From contig OW204009.1 of the NCBI GenBank assembly GCA_934047225.1, positions 18,907,161-18,971,160 of the forward strand: DNA of 64,000 nucleotides. Direction: 5' to 3'. The notes below the pieces were generated by a model. The model saw only the letters and a program-made list of their open reading frames with translations. It made no database searches and had not been told where the DNA came from. This stretch comes from Ypsolopha sequella (Eukaryota; Arthropoda; Insecta; Lepidoptera; Ypsolophidae). Shown one piece after another: positions 1 to 12,300 of this stretch (the stretch's first letter is position 1; each line of letters starts with the position of its first letter). A program made the translations under genes and the position numbers.

Positions 1-215
1 TACATCATCATGAGGTTTTTTAGCCCACAAGTTCTAAAATACGGTTTACTAGACCTAAATCTCGAAATGGTTTTCGCATTAATTTAATCTAAGCGAATTA
101 TAAGAGATAACAGCGCCATCTGCTGATCTGGCAATGAACCGTTCTGGTAGATTAAATCAGAGAACGCATGCGGCGCTCCTTTAGAATGCGCTAGATGGCG
201 CTGCTAACAAGCTCA

Positions 216-381
216 TTACGTGTGCTTGGTGTGTAGGTGCGTCTCGAGCGCTCTCTTCTGCATGTAGCTCTTGAAGCAGTGGTCACACTTGTAGACACCT
301 CGCTTCACGTGCACGTCACTCACGTGCTCGCGGAGACGCTTGCTGTGCGAGAACTTGAGCGAGCAGTGCCAGCACTCCGTC
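216..381 (-). CDS. Gene A exon 10 (terminal): fingers 7 and 8
   Basis: The acceptor is tgtgtgtccccag and phase-in is 2. It encodes TECWHCSLKFSHSKRL... and YKCDHCFKSYMQKR..., ending HTKHT and TAA at 216. This is the only copy followed by the complete exon. The preceding 4.3 kb repeats its acceptor and first 28 nt about 89 times. Confidence 0.92.
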
Positions 382-3300
382 CTGGGGACACACACATACA
401 ACTTGAGCGAGCAGTGCCAGCACTCCGTCCTGGGGACACACACATACAACTTGAGCGAGCAGTGCCAGCACTCCGTCCTGGGAACACACACACATACAAC
501 TTGAGCGAGCAGTGCCAGCACTCCGTCCTGGGGACACACACATACAACTTGAGCGAGCAGTGCCAGCACTCCGTCCTGGGGACACACACATACAACTTGA
601 GCGAGCAGTGCCAGCACTCCGTCCTGGGGACACACACATACAACTTGAGCGAGCAGTGCCAGCACTCCGTCCTGGGGACACACACATACAACTTGAGCGA
701 GCAGTGCCAGCACTCCGTCCTGGGGACACACACATACAACTTGAGCGAGCAGTGCCAGCACTCCGTCCTGGGGACACATACATACAACTTGAGCGAGCAG
801 TGCCAGCACTCCGTCCTGGGGACACATACATACAACTTGAGCGAGCAGTGCCAGCACTCCGTCCTGGGGACACACACATACAACTTGAGCGAGCAGTGCC
901 AGCACTCCGTCCTGGGGACACACACATACAACTTGAGCGAGCAGTGCCAGCACTCCGTCCTGGGAACACACACACATACAACTTGAGCGAGCAGTGCCAG
1001 CACTCCGTCCTGGGGACACACACATACAACTTGAGCGAGCAGTGCCAGCACTCCGTCCTGGGGACACATACATACAACTTGAGCGAGCAGTGCCAGCACT
1101 CCGTCCTGGGGACACATACATACAACTTGAGCGAGCAGTGCCAGCACTCCGTCCTGGGGACACACACATACAACTTGAGCGAGCAGTGCCAGCACTCCGT
1201 CCTGGGGACACATACATACAACTTGAGCGAGCAGTGCCAGCACTCCGTCCTGGGGACACATACATACAACTTGAGCGAGCAGTGCCAGCACTCCGTCCTG
1301 GGGACACATACACATACAACTTGAGCGAGCAGTGCCAGCACTCCGTCCTGGGGACACATACATACAACTTGAGCGAGCAGTGCCAGCACTCCGTCCTGGG
1401 GACACATACATACAACTTGAGCGAGCAGTGCCAGCACTCCGTCCTGGGGACACATACATACAACTTGAGCGAGCAGTGCCAGCACTCCGTCCTGGGGACA
1501 CATACATACAACTTGAGCGAGCAGTGCCAGCACTCCGTCCTGGGGACACATACATACAACTTGAGCGAGCAGTGCCAGCACTCCGTCCTGGGGACACACA
1601 CATACAACTTGAGCGAGCAGTGCCAGCACTCCGTCCTGGGGACACATACATACAACTTGAGCGAGCAGTGCCAGCACTCCGTCCTGGGGACACACACATA
1701 CAACTTGAGCGAGCAGTGCCAGCACTCCGTCCTGGGGACACATACATACAACTTGAGCGAGCAGTGCCAGCACTCCGTCCTGGGGACACATACATACAAC
1801 TTGAGCGAGCAGTGCCAGCACTCCGTCCTGGGGACACATACATACAACTTGAGCGAGCAGTGCCAGCACTCCGTCCTGGGGACACATACATACAACTTGA
1901 GCGAGCAGTGCCAGCACTCCGTCCTGGGGACACACACATACAACTTGAGCGAGCAGTGCCAGCACTCCGTCCTGGGGACACATACATACAACTTGAGCGA
2001 GCAGTGCCAGCACTCCGTCCTGGGGACACATACATACAACTTGAGCGAGCAGTGCCAGCACTCCGTCCTGGGGACACACACATACAACTTGAGCGAGCAG
2101 TGCCAGCACTCCGTCCTGGGGACACATACATACAACTTGAGCGAGCAGTGCCAGCACTCCGTCCTGGGGACACACACATACAACTTGAGCGAGCAGTGCC
2201 AGCACTCCGTCCTGGGGACACATACATACAACTTGAGCGAGCAGTGCCAGCACTCCGTCCTGGGGACACATACACATACAACTTGAGCGAGCAGTGCCAG
2301 CACTCCGTCCTGGGGACACATACATACAACTTGAGCGAGCAGTGCCAGCACTCCGTCCTGGGGACACATACATACAACTTGAGCGAGCAGTGCCAGCACT
2401 CCGTCCTGGGGACACATACACATACAACTTGAGCGAGCAGTGCCAGCACTCCGTCCTGGGGACACATACATACAACTTGAGCGAGCAGTGCCAGCACTCC
2501 GTCCTGGGGACACACACATACAACTTGAGCGAGCAGTGCCAGCACTCCGTCCTGGGGACACACACATACAACTTGAGCGAGCAGTGCCAGCACTCCATCC
2601 TGGGGACACACACATACAACTTGAGCGAGCAGTGCCAGCACTCCGTCCTGGGGACACACACATACAACTTGAGCGAGCAGTGCCAGCACTCCGTCCTGGG
2701 GACACATACATACAACTTGAGCGAGCAGTGCCAGCACTCCGTCCTGGGGACACATACATACAACTTGAGCGAGCAGTGCCAGCACTCCGTCCTGGGGACA
2801 CATACACATACAACTTGAGCGAGCAGTGCCAGCACTCCGTCCTGGGGACACATACATACAACTTGAGCGAGCAGTGCCAGCACTCCGTCCTGGGGACACA
2901 TACATACAACTTGAGCGAGCAGTGCCAGCACTCCGTCCTGGGGACACATACATACAACTTGAGCGAGCAGTGCCAGCACTCCGTCCTGGGGACACATACA
3001 TACAACTTGAGCGAGCAGTGCCAGCACTCCGTCCTGGGGACACATACATACAACTTGAGCGAGCAGTGCCAGCACTCCGTCCTGGGGACACACACATACA
3101 ACTTGAGCGAGCAGTGCCAGCACTCCGTCCTGGGGACACATACATACAACTTGAGCGAGCAGTGCCAGCACTCCGTCCTGGGGACACACACATACAACTT
3201 GAGCGAGCAGTGCCAGCACTCCGTCCTGGGGACACATACATACAACTTGAGCGAGCAGTGCCAGCACTCCGTCCTGGGGACACATACATACAACTTGAGC

Positions 3301-6300
3301 GAGCAGTGCCAGCACTCCGTCCTGGGGACACACACATACAACTTGAGCGAGCAGTGCCAGCACTCCGTCCTGGGGACACATACATACAACTTGAGCGAGC
3401 AGTGCCAGCACTCCGTCCTGGGGACACATACATACAACTTGAGCGAGCAGTGCCAGCACTCCGTTCTGGGGACACACACATACAACTTGAGCGAGCAGTG
3501 CCAGCACTCCGTCCTGGGGACACATACATACAACTTGAGCGAGCAGTGCCAGCACTCCGTCCTGGGGACACATACACATACAACTTGAGCGAGCAGTGCC
3601 AGCACTCCGTCCTGGGGACACATACATACAACTTGAGCGAGCAGTGCCAGCACTCCGTCCTGGGGACACATACATACAACTTGAGCGAGCAGTGCCAGCA
3701 CTCCGTCCTGGGGACACATACATACAACTTGAGCGAGCAGTGCCAGCACTCCGTCCTGGGGACACATACATACAACTTGAGCGAGCAGTGCCAGCACTCC
3801 GTCCTGGGGACACATACACATACAACTTGAGCGAGCAGTGCCAGCACTCCGTCCTGGGGACACATACACATACAACTTGAGCGAGCAGTGCCAGCACTCC
3901 GTCCTGGGGACACATACATACAACTTGAGCGAGCAGTGCCAGCACTCCGTCCTGGGGACACATACACATACAACTTGAGCGAGCAGTGCCAGCACTCCGT
4001 CCTGGGGACACATACATACAACTTGAGCGAGCAGTGCCAGCACTCCGTCCTGGGGACACATACATACAACTTGAGCGAGCAGTGCCAGCACTCCGTCCTG
4101 GGGACACATACATACAACTTGAGCGAGCAGTGCCAGCACTCCGTCCTGGGGACACATACACATACAACTTGAGCGAGCAGTGCCAGCACTCCGTCCTGGG
4201 GACACATACATACAACTTGAGCGAGCAGTGCCAGCACTCCGTCCTGGGGACACATACACATACAACTTGAGCGAGCAGTGCCAGCACTCCGTCCTGGGGA
4301 CACATACATACAACTTGAGCGAGCAGTGCCAGCACTCCGTCCTGGGGACACATACACATACAACTTGAGCGAGCAGTGCCAGCACTCCGTCCTGGGGACA
4401 CATACATACAACTTGAGCGAGCAGTGCCAGCACTCCGTCCTGGGGACACATACACATACAACTTGAGCGAGCAGTGCCAGCACTCCGTCCTGGGGACACA
4501 TACATACAACTTGAGCGAGCAGTGCCAGCACTCCGTCCTGGGGGGACATACACATACAACTTGAGCGAGCAGTGCCAGCACTCCGTCCTGGGGACACATA
4601 CATACAACTTGAGCGAGCAGTGCCAGCACTCCGTCCTGGGGGGACACATACAAACACTTTATACAAGTTTAACGTTGCGTTCCTACAAGCTGGGTTAAAG
4701 GTAAACATTAACAGTCACCCGTTCCACAACCACCCGAGTGAACACGAACAGCTCCGAACAAATCTCGAAATCGTTCATAAACCTTGTCACAAATGTAAAA
4801 TTCACATTTGACAGTTAAATTTTAAACGCCGTAAATTCAGGAGTAAATTTTCATTTCGACATTTGTCATCACATTTTCTGGGTAGAATTCTTCGGAATGC
4901 CATTTTATTCGGTAAATAATGTTACATAAACGAAAAAATATCCTTTGACATATAAATAAACTACCTTTTATTATTTTGTTTGTATTTATCTATTATTATT
5001 AAAATATATCTATTATCAAAAAATAGTACACCACCATTTCAGCAATCATTTTAAACAGTTTCATCCACCCAAAGGTTGTCTGGAAGAGATCGCTTTAAGC
5101 GATAAGGCCGCCTATTGTGCTACATAATAAGTTAGTTAAAAATTAAGTATTTATATTTCTGTTCTTTTTTGTTACAAATAAAGTTGTATTGTATTATATT
5201 GTATTGTATTGTACCTTTACAAAGTGGCCGTTCCAAAACGATTAGTAAATATATTCCGTCTCAGTGTTATCTCTTTCACTTTAACGAAGTAAACTTTACA
5301 TTTACCCCGGCGTTTAGGAACGAAACCTAAGTACAAAAAATCTTTAAAAGGGAAAAGTGAAAGTGAAATCAATTTTTTGCCACAAAACATATTTAAAAAT
5401 AATGCAAAACGGAGCAAACTCAGCAAAAGCTACAAGTTGAAGCAGCGGTGATTTTCAGTTTGCCCCATTTTAAACATATAAACCCAAACACAACAGCAAG
5501 TAGCACAACAAGTAGGTATATACCTGTACTCGATGCCATGCTCGATGTCTCTGTAGAAGTGTTGCCGGAACAAGATGGCGGTCTTGAAGTCCACCTCGCA
5601 CATCTGGCAGTAGTAGAGCGCGCCCTTCGCCTCGCGACGGTGCTTCTGTAACGTTCACAACAAACTGTCAATGACCTCTGTCGAGCATCACGACGTGACG
5701 TCACAATCGTCAGTAGCAGCAGTGTATTATCTTAAAAATACAATATGGGTATCAAATTGTAGATATTAAAAGGTTAATTGTAAAAATATACACTTTTACT
5801 AAATTTACTGGCACTGGCTTCAAGAAGTCTTCAAAAAACCACAAAAATATGTATGCCTCCCCCCCCCTTATCTCCGAAACTGGAAGACCGAAAAATATGA
5901 AAAAAATGACGATTATAGATCATAGCTGGCAAATTACAGGAAAACTATAGCGATTAAAAAAAATTTAAGCACAAATGAGAAATATAAAAAAAGAAGTTAA
6001 ATAAATAAATAAATATTTTGTAAAAATACAATATGGGTATTAAATTGTAGGTATTGAAAAGGTGATTGTAAAAATATATAGTTTGGCTATATTTAATTGC
6101 ACCTATTTCGAGAAATCCTTGAAAAAACATAAAAATTGGTGGACCAAAACATATAAAAAAAATCATGGTAATATGTGTTTACGTAAAGATTACAGGAAAC
6201 ATAAAGCGGTTGAGAAATTCACGAAAAAAAAATGACAAAATTAAATTTATCATCTACAATACGGAACCCTAGATATGCTAGTCTGGCTCGCACTTGACCA

Positions 6301-9300
6301 GTTTTTTTTATAATTTTACGGTCCTCGATGCAAATTGTTTTGAGCCTAATAGTTCATATAAGAGTGTAGAACGTCACTAAGGTTGCCAGATGGAAAATTG
6401 GAAAAGGACCAGTTCGCAAAAAAAGAAGGACATTCTTAAATAAAAGGAAAATGATAATTATCAATGTTTTAATTACTTAAATATTTATCAGAACTAGCCA
6501 TTATGTTAAATTGTTAGAACATCTAAATATATAAAACAAAGTCGTGTTAGTTACACCACTTATAACACAAGATCGGCTGGATCGATGTTAGTTATCTCTT
6601 TTTTGGTGTATTCTTATCCGCTCCGAATAGCAGAATAAGTAATAAAATATCGGATAAGTTATCGAATAACAATAAATTAATTAATTAATTTTACGAATGC
6701 AAACAGCATGTGGTGCCATCTGTTGACAAAACTACGCATATAAAAGAAACCTATTTATCTAGCGTTCTGATATCATAAAATAACATCTAAACCCCAAGTT
6801 TTAAAAATAGCTTAGTTATTCCAAGAACTATTATTTCTGCATATATTCAATACCCTACGCTAAGCCTAACAACGGTACTGAAACTACTACATGGGTCCCT
6901 GCCATTCTTCTTTCGCAATGGCAAGCAATAAAACATTTATGTATTTGCAAAAAAGTTGTATTAATGTTATTACCTTAATGAAATCGTTAATTAAGTTTAA
7001 CTAAAGTTAACACGATATTATTAGACTGTTAGGCGGAACGAAGTTCGCAGGGTCAGCTAGTTTTAAAATAAAACTAAACGCGAAATACCTACTTAAGCTG
7101 ACAGTTAAGTGCGAGTGTGAATCGTGTTCTTGAACTGTTTGTTACACATGTGTCACTGACAGCTCGTGGTGTCACCAACATTACATTACACTTGTTCACT
7201 CACCTGTAGATGACTCTTGATGGCGTACTTGTTCTTGAACTGTTTGTTACACATGTGTCACTGACAGCTCGTGGTGTCACCAACATTACATTACACTTGT
7301 TCACTCACCTGTAGATGACTCTTGATGGCGTACTTGTTCTTGAACTGTTTGTTACAGATGTGGCACTGAACCTGCGGCAGCGGCTTGTGGTGTCTGCAAC
7401 ATTACATTATACAAGTTTATACTACCGACTGGATATCAGTCGCTCAGGAGTTGAAAACTAGATATATACAAAGATACTCGTACAGGTACACAGTGTATGT
7501 ACACTCACAGGTCCATGTGTGAGTACTTGGAGGTGCGGTGAGAGAAGGTCTTGTCGCACAGCTCGCAGCGGAACGTGCGGCACGTGGGGCGATGCGCGCG
7601 CAGCTGCACACTAGACCTGACGGACCAAACTTAATTCAAAGTCAAGAATATTAATGTAACGTAACTGTGCACCTAGTTAATTAATTAATTAGTTCTCGTA
7701 TTTATAATAACATACTCAGGCATTGTGACATTAAGGCATGTTCTGTTCCTGAAGCTAAATTTTGATTTTATAAAGTTGTTTTTATGTTTTCTGCTTCTGT
7801 GTCAGTAATATTTTTAACATTATCTCAGTTTAATTGTGTAGTGTATCTGCTTAACTTAAATTTAAATTTCACTTTATATTTCAGGAATAAACTTTAATAA
7901 ATTATTTAACTGTTCCACTAAAATTTATGTAACTACTCCACTAAAAATTCTGGTGCCCCAAGTTACTAGCCCAGCTAAGTTTGGGGTCCCAAGGTAATGT
8001 TGTACTTGTAATCGTATCCATTACGATTACATATCCAATTGTTGTTTTGTTGTTTTAATTTTGTACCCTGACCTTTCATTTGCAATAAATTTATTTTTCT
8101 TTCTTTGAGTTATTATTTAGTAAAAAAAAACTTTTTTCTGCGACTGTCATTATTTAGTGAAACTTTGAATGCATTTTAATTAAATTTCACTTGTACTTGT
8201 TTCATAGAATTATTTTTGCATTAAACAAGTAAATTTTAAATTAGAATAAAATTGTCAATTAAATATAAATTTCTTTTCATTTTCATTAAAATAAAAACCA
8301 GAAAAATTTAAATAGGCCCTTTAAAATTGGACAGTACAAGTAATCGAATCGCAGTATTCCTAGGCCTACAGGCAAAAAACCAGGAGGCCCACCATGCTTG
8401 GGACCGATGGATGGCGGTATATCCATCCCTAATAGCCGTTTGTGAGTGTGTATATAGAGTAATTAGGCTGCAAGCGTGCGAGCAGCTTCGCACTAAGTTT
8501 GTAAATGTGTTAATGTGTTACAGCACATCGACAACTAATCCCTGAGACAGCTACAACTTGTACTTACGCAAATCTAGCTTTACACTTTTTACACTCCTTC
8601 TGATTGTTCTCGACATCACTTTGTTCTTGCTTGAGATCCTTCTTTAGGTCGTCCTCGAGTGCTCCCTTGAGGTCGGCCGTCTGAGTGCGATGTTCGTGTA
8701 GATGACTCCGCATGAGATCCCTCGTCGCGCTCTCGTACCGACAGATCGTACACTTGTACAGCCGGCAGTGGGCGGACAGGTGTTTCTTTAGAAGGCACTT
8801 CGTCTTGAACTTGTGTTTGCAGATTTCGCACTCGTGCGGCCCGCTGCTCTGGAAACGGGAAAGGTTTTGGTTTCAAGGGTTATAGAGGAGGTACATTGCT
8901 GCAGAAAGGTTTTTAGGTATGCTTCGTAAAGCAGGTATTCAGTAGAACAAGGAGGCAGTTTTGTCGAGTGTTGGTACGTGATCTAAGATCAATCGTTACA
9001 TTTGTGGTTGTCCATATTTATGACCGAAGTTTATTTATTTATCGAAAAATGTAATGTCTAATTACATGCAGAACGCAGATCGTAGGTATAGAAACTGGGT
9101 TTGACTGATGCATCGCTTTACTTAGGTAGCGTTCCAAAACCAAACACCTATCACCGAGCAATTCTAGTCGGATGAGCAATACGTTTTGGAACCGGTCTCA
9201 AAGGAATAGTCTTCGGAATAACTTTGGTGAGATTCGGAACGGACAGAGTAATATGTCAAGAGAAAAGTTTGGCGGGAAGACGAAAATGTTTTAAGGTTTT

Positions 9301-12300
9301 ATAATTACCGAGAAATTTTACCGATATGTAATCAAATTTTAGACTCGTAGGAAATAACAAGAAACAAATACAAAGAAAAATGTCGTTCTTGGCGAGAAAA
9401 TAGGAACAGTTCTCATCTGTAGATTGAGATGTGTTCAAACGTTTACCACTGTTCAGTTCATTCATGTTTTGTAATTTTTGATATCCATGTAAACGTATAA
9501 TAATCATATCACATCAAGAATCATGCTTTTGACAGGAGCAATATATTCCCAGTAGGAAAAGTTGCTCGGGTTTGATCGTTCCGAAACGATTTCATTTGTA
9601 CACATTATAATATATATAATCGGGTCTACCGCGATCAATTTTTACCTTTTTACGAAAAGGGGACACCCGACGTTTCGAGACAGTTGCATGTCTCGTGGTC
9701 GAACGTCGGGTGTCCCCCTTTTCGTAAAAAGGTAAAAATTGATCGCGGTAGACCCAATTATATATATTATAATGTGTACAAAACGCGAGAGTTTAAAGAT
9801 CTCATTTGTGGTTTTGGAACCAGCATAGAGAGCTACTTTTATCTGACAGATAGTAATATCTTCTACTTCATCGGACAACCTAAGGTGTTTCGGAACGCTA
9901 CCTTATATATAAATTGTGACAGTAGCAGCCCAAAATAGACCGAGGTCCGTGCTAGGGCTGGCTACATCTATTTGATCAATTTTATTGACAGTTTATCTGT
10001 AACGAACACATAGAACTACTTTTTGCATTTATTTGATATTATCGAAGAGCATGCTTATCAGAAGAGCATGCTTATCATAAGACTTATACATTATAAATAT
10101 AGACTACTACCATTTAACATATACAAACATATTTTTATAGATATATATACATACATATACATATTAAAAGTTTAATTGCGTGCCCTAAAAATATCTATAT
10201 TTTTCCACAACGCATCAAAAGTGTTGCTGTCCATATTCAGCAGATGAACTTTTTAAGCCCTTTTTAGTTTGGGTCTATCTTTAGAGGAGTCCACCAGCAC
10301 ACTAATTTGTTCTGGCAGATAGTGATATAGTCTAGGTGCCATTATACTGCAGTGTTTACTACTATATCCTGACGACCTGGAATGACATATTTTTTTACTG
10401 TAGTGTCTCTTTTACATAAAATTTTATTTAATCCGTATTCCAAAAATACAACTTTTATTACTCAACAAATCAAATAATAATAATAATATAATAAATCGTT
10501 TAATTCAGTCAATTATAAACCATAGTTACACAACACATACATTTTACAAATAATATTAAAAAATTGTACAATAGAAATCAAAAAAAGCTTAAATTAAGAA
10601 TAAAATAATAGCTTACTCCAGTATTTTACAATTGGTGCATCCCATCTATCTCCTATCACCCTTAGAATGCTGTAGCTACTACCACGAACCCTAGATAGCA
10701 GAGAAGCGCACTTTTTGCGACGTACTGCATAAAAATCATCTGTGCGTGCATCTGCAAACATGCCAGATGCACTGCATGAACGTGGTAGCCCCAACAGCAT
10801 CCTAAAAGCATTATTATACTAATATATATACTAATATATTATACTAATATTATAATAAATACATAACAAAAAAATAATAAAATTAATACCTAAAATTAAA
10901 ACTAAATAATATTATAAATAAAACTGAATGAAAAATTGTATCAAGGTCGCCGCCGTCGTGCGGGAGAGTACCTAGCAGGCTGGCAGCGTTACCTCGTTGT
11001 ATGGCCAGACTGATTCTCTAGCCGAGGTAAGTCCCAGCCCGAGGGTCCCCGGAGGCATCTTTTACATTTGTTATTAGTGCTCAGAGGAAAGTTATTCAGT
11101 TGTCTAGACAAGTATATCATTACTTGCCATACAAACATCTTACGAGGAGTCAAAACTTTGCAAAGTTGAAACAGTTGTACTGTGGGCAATCTTCGTGGTT
11201 TCCTTAGAATTATTTTTAAATTAAATTTTTGTGCAATTTCAGGTTTCTTGATGATATTAGAGCCACATAAACCCCACGACAGAATACCGTAAAGAAACAA
11301 CGACTGGGATAGTGCATAGTATAAATTGAACGACGCTTTGACAATATACTCGTACTATTTCTTAAGTTGCAATATAAATAACCAATGCTTCTGATTTTGG
11401 AAGCTAGCTTATTTATGTGCTTCTGCCATTGCAGGTGCTTATCTATTACGACACCTAGATATGTAGCGCTGCTGACTCGTTGAAGTTCTTTACAAAAGCA
11501 TGTAGTAGTGCAGCTATGGATCCTGATTATGGGTTCAGTTTTTGGCAAACCAGCATTTGTAGGAGCGAAGCACATGAATAGCGTCTTGTGTTCATTCAAC
11601 GTCAGAAGGTTAGAATCATACCACCTCTTAGCCTGAGCCACTCCCTCAACAGCCTTTTCAGTCACCTTTTCCCAAGTAGATTCCGAGAATAACAAGACTG
11701 TGTCGTTCGCAAAACAAATGGTGTGACAATCGGGTAATAGGTGACAAAAGTCATTGAGGTAAATGTTGAATAATAAGGGTCCGAGGACACTACCCTGTGG
11801 AACACCGAATTCTACGGCATTTGCTTTGTTGTCAGTAATTGTGTTTCCGATACGCGTTTCGTGACTGGGACGTAACAATCGTCGGTAAAATGTGGGTGTA
11901 CGAGAATGGACCGTGACATGTATCTTACAGAAACTCGGAAACACCTCTGACACCCCCTCGAGGATTCATATAATGACAATATATTTAGTTTCACTATGAG
12001 AACGATAAAGACACTCTGATTCAATTTTAATCCCATCAGAACGCAATAATATATATAATAGAACGCACCTCGTCACGCATGTCCCGCACGGGGCCGGTGC
12101 GCGTCCCGTCGTTCAACTCGCACTCGGCGCGGTACCGGCGCAGCGCCTGCGCGTGCGACATGCTCCACACGGTGTAGCTCGACGACGACTTGCGCACGCG
12201 CTACTAGGGACACTCACGGAAATTAAATATAGGTTCTTCAGAGGAACCCGAAACTAGGTTAAGAGATTATTCATTGTCGTTTTATGAGGCGTTTGCCGAA

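Larger units (their letters stand above)
8849..12068. other. Gene A intron 5
   Basis: A 3.2-kb intron made mostly of mobile-element remains: a foldback element at 9597-9782 and three LINE fragments between 10200 and 11953, all in minus orientation. The segment 8880-9590 is AT-rich with nothing recognisable. Confidence 0.6.

Noticed and set aside
353..4654. CRISPR-like array
   Set aside because: Regular spacing, but there are no unique spacers; units are contiguous and eukaryotic exon-derived.
216..4708. Three overlapping minus ORFs of 1445-1477 codons
   Set aside because: They are the three frames of one 48/50-bp tandem array. Only the last 55 codons of one frame are real exon (216-381).
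237..4811. Series of plus-strand ORFs of 62-430 codons over the array
   Set aside because: Antisense shadows of the same array without finger or other motifs.
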